Positions 8,901-9,732 of a DNA stretch of 9,732 nucleotides are shown in pieces. A program made the translations under genes and the position numbers. Source of the stretch: Candidatus Methanoplasma sp. (GTDB lineage Archaea > Thermoplasmatota > Thermoplasmata > Methanomassiliicoccales > Methanomethylophilaceae); NCBI GenBank assembly GCA_031256615.1, contig JAIRQG010000127.1, positions 1 to 9,732 on the forward strand, read 5' to 3'. Position 1 is the stretch's first letter; each line of letters starts with the position of its first letter. The notes below the pieces were generated by a model that made no database searches, was not told the DNA's origin, and saw only the letters and a program-made list of their open reading frames with translations.

Positions 8901-9732
8901 GCGTTCTTTATGTCCATGTCGTCCTCGAGCACCTCTCGGTATGTCTCGTCTATCACAGGAACGTTCTCCATGTTGCCCAGCATATCCAAGAGATAAGAGG
9001 ACCTCACTTGCTGCCTGTTCACGGAGATCGGGCGGCCGAGATAGTTCCTGAGTATCATGAAACTGCGTGCGGCGGTGTGCCTGAACCTGAGTTTGAATAT
9101 CTCCGAGTCCTTGATAGCTTTCCTCAGTATGGAGTCCAGTTCCCTCGACGTGAGAAGTCTGGGGATCTCATCGATATCCACTTTCCTCGGGGTTCCGATC
9201 ATGAAGTTGTCGTCCGACATCGTAACGGATACGTTAGATCCGACCATGTTGGACAGTCTGTACGCATAGCCTCTGGACAGCGCATCGTTCACCCTTCTTC
9301 CGAAGGGGAAATGGAAGATTATCCTCTGGTTCCCGGACGGGTCTATGTACTCTTCGATCGCTAATCTTTCGGAATCGGGGATGCTGCCCGTGACGGCCTT
9401 TTGTTCTTTGAAGTATGATATCAGGCTCCTTGCCGACCCCTCATCGATGTCCAGCTCATAACCGAGCCTGTCTATCAGGCCCGCCGTCTCATCTTGGATC
9501 CACTGCGACATCTCTTTTCTAAAGACCGCTACATCCATCGACAGATCGAAGCTCCTCGGCAGCATCTCTCCCGCCCACGACGGCACTGTGGGTTTCCTCC
9601 CGGTCGCTTCCTTGACGTGCGCGACCATTCCTTTGGACCTTACGAATTCAAGCGACCTCCCTCCGAGAACGAACACATCCCTCGGGGCAAGTCTTTCAAC
9701 GAACTTCTCCGATAGTTCTCCGGCGGTGGAGC
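5921..9732 (-). CDS. lhr: Lhr-family ATP-dependent helicase, C-terminal 1269 residues (5' end outside window)
   Basis: This is the C-terminal part of a superfamily 2 large helicase-related (Lhr) protein, a DNA repair helicase. The frame is open to the right edge and starts with residues that continue into LAPRDVFVLGGR, so the GTG at 9676 is not a start; the two RecA-like motor domains lie outside. Lhr-core signatures are VPSWAGEMLPRS (9586-9551), FHFPFGRRVNDALSRGYAYR (9316-9257), LRFRHTAARSFMILRNY (9091-9041) and SPFAHSIILSGFSDIVLMED around 8827-8768; the core seems to end near 8717. About 930 residues follow, with winged-helix-like segments at about 8404-8222, 8194-8042, 7711-7520, 7498-7325, 6628-6470 and 6433-6260. 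Two units of winged helices plus a beta-rich segment (about 7879-7067 and 6814-6002) resemble AlkZ/YcaQ (HTH_42) and each other. Bacterial Lhr C-terminal domains are known to be AlkZ-like; the double copy is my inference. With a motor of roughly 500 residues the whole protein would approach 1750 residues. Convergent with ogg across 3 bases. Confidence 0.9.
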   Translation of the reverse strand, partial: STAGELSEKFVERLAPRDVFVLGGRSLEFVRSKGMVAHVKEATGRKPTVPSWAGEMLPRSFDLSMDVAVFRKEMSQWIQDETAGLIDRLGYELDIDEGSARSLISYFKEQKAVTGSIPDSERLAIEEYIDPSGNQRIIFHFPFGRRVNDALSRGYAYRLSNMVGSNVSVTMSDDNFMIGTPRKVDIDEIPRLLTSRELDSILRKAIKDSEIFKLRFRHTAARSFMILRNYLGRPISVNRQQVRSSYLLDMLGNMENVPVIDETYREVLEDDMDIKNAAEVLEMIENGKMGIDVFHFSGTPSPFAHSIILSGFSDIVLMEDRSELLKELHRKVLHRALGDSVKEFEFDEDHVIPYFRQKIGRISSKSDIVPMLMRMGPLQAIRERGRNIYAYCDEDKKVIDEWVRELLKEGSIGTVFMDEPHIMVKSEIPVYAAATAKKRELNETDLKVLEQVGERTALSDITAALEISEDTTFRSMRKLESMYLVTRTDITANNKWYFSRTDFPKKDKNKCLDEIVFRYLECTAPSTVPEVAFALSITEKEAQTALDSLVNSEEAVNGQFLISQNPQYMKTIDRMRLRAGKENIFDFDTVEEYRRMKGEQFDCIEDYFKFYGSAGSEIDVYNRVKDFSLEEWYKLRESERLLLGRFVRGRVRYVLSEDGDRLAMLRPSEMMESDADLLSTIEGMGHATMRHLVSVTGRDKMEIKESIQRLDRSLKIIRAFNDREDWGTENTYKPYYPKRPEKDPREELVRECIVSYGPIPAQALRFLVGVTPEEAEAYAALAGAATIFVGNGQSQMYVMPEEVPFITRERNREEKVTIRSLFDPDLGSKWAELSARYGDRWIYPVTKGSKVIGALEIWEMSGCIEVRSMDLDSPDLLQDVITALDHLMGFFNMKGVDIVRIREIMGKDAADLEEGTVRCLRENGYRCVNGFYAKGDFIDRTMSDEEYLCYIFQKQRVSKARKFPTVDEAVKVRGYIRNDQEMVTRVSQKVPFKKVLTGGTLMRMFLMPGYVGYTTSEFAPVYSAARAGELEKDAVTVMEMIRDRQPISRKEIIRNSPFSEERTLEMVSELTKASAICQDQDSFYYLVPPSRMGKEKAMKAIVKRHFKDFGMFSAEELAQFLTLRMSVVRRMLAELEKEGYVAKGFLVRDDPAPRWILKEDTELMPEPFNEMLLLNTQDNLHAFLRSMIKRECGASECVVFDGTKIIGSFEGKISSSGAKVENFKGSDKAYKHMKEIARSLGVKMEEKKPQEDEDWDASEFYLKTNPGAI

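Noticed and set aside
9674..9676. GTG at 9676 as the start of the helicase gene
   Set aside because: The frame stays open to the window edge and the residues just upstream (LAPRD) continue the Lhr motif, so this is an internal valine.

Overview
The window looks like a chromosomal segment of an archaeon. The best guess is a Thermoplasmata-type methanogen (Methanomassiliicoccales relatives), but the order is inferred from gene content, not from any search. Signs of an archaeon are a tRNA-Thr with an encoded CCA and discriminator U73 (bacterial tRNA-Thr normally has A73), TATA-like boxes at leaderless or short-leader distance upstream of genes, a short ThiC of about 430 residues, and an archaeal-style Lhr helicase beside an OGG1-type glycosylase and an endonuclease IV homologue. 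DNA gyrase is a bacterial acquisition that is widespread in euryarchaea and fits this assignment.

Layout. (1) 1-2286, minus strand: gyrB followed after 4 bases by gyrA, which is cut by the window edge just past its catalytic tyrosine. (2) 2287-2461: divergent control region with a near-palindromic ATATATATA element that could serve gyrB leftward and thiC rightward, plus an inverted repeat in the thiC leader. (3) 2462-3754, plus strand: thiC, which makes the thiamin pyrimidine HMP-P; a 5-hydroxybenzimidazole synthase (BzaF) role cannot be excluded. (4) 3762-3836, minus strand: tRNA-Thr(CGU), tail-to-tail with thiC. (5) 3837-4215: about 380 bases without a credible protein gene but with a promoter-like element and several hairpins, a possible small RNA. 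(6) 4216-5028 minus and about 5027-5917 plus: endonuclease IV family protein and OGG1-type 8-oxoguanine glycosylase, head-to-head with start codons apparently touching. (7) 5921-9732, minus strand: the C-terminal 1269 codons of an Lhr-family helicase, open at the right edge and convergent with ogg across 3 bases.

The right half is a DNA-repair neighbourhood. The glycosylase removes oxidised guanine, the endonuclease IV homologue would incise the abasic site, and the Lhr protein carries, after its helicase-associated region, a long C-terminal extension. By eye that extension holds two consecutive copies of an AlkZ/YcaQ-like (HTH_42) winged-helix plus beta-barrel module, the fold of crosslink and uracil glycosylases. 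This helicase with tandem glycosylase-like modules, next to two base-excision enzymes, is the most interesting feature of the window.
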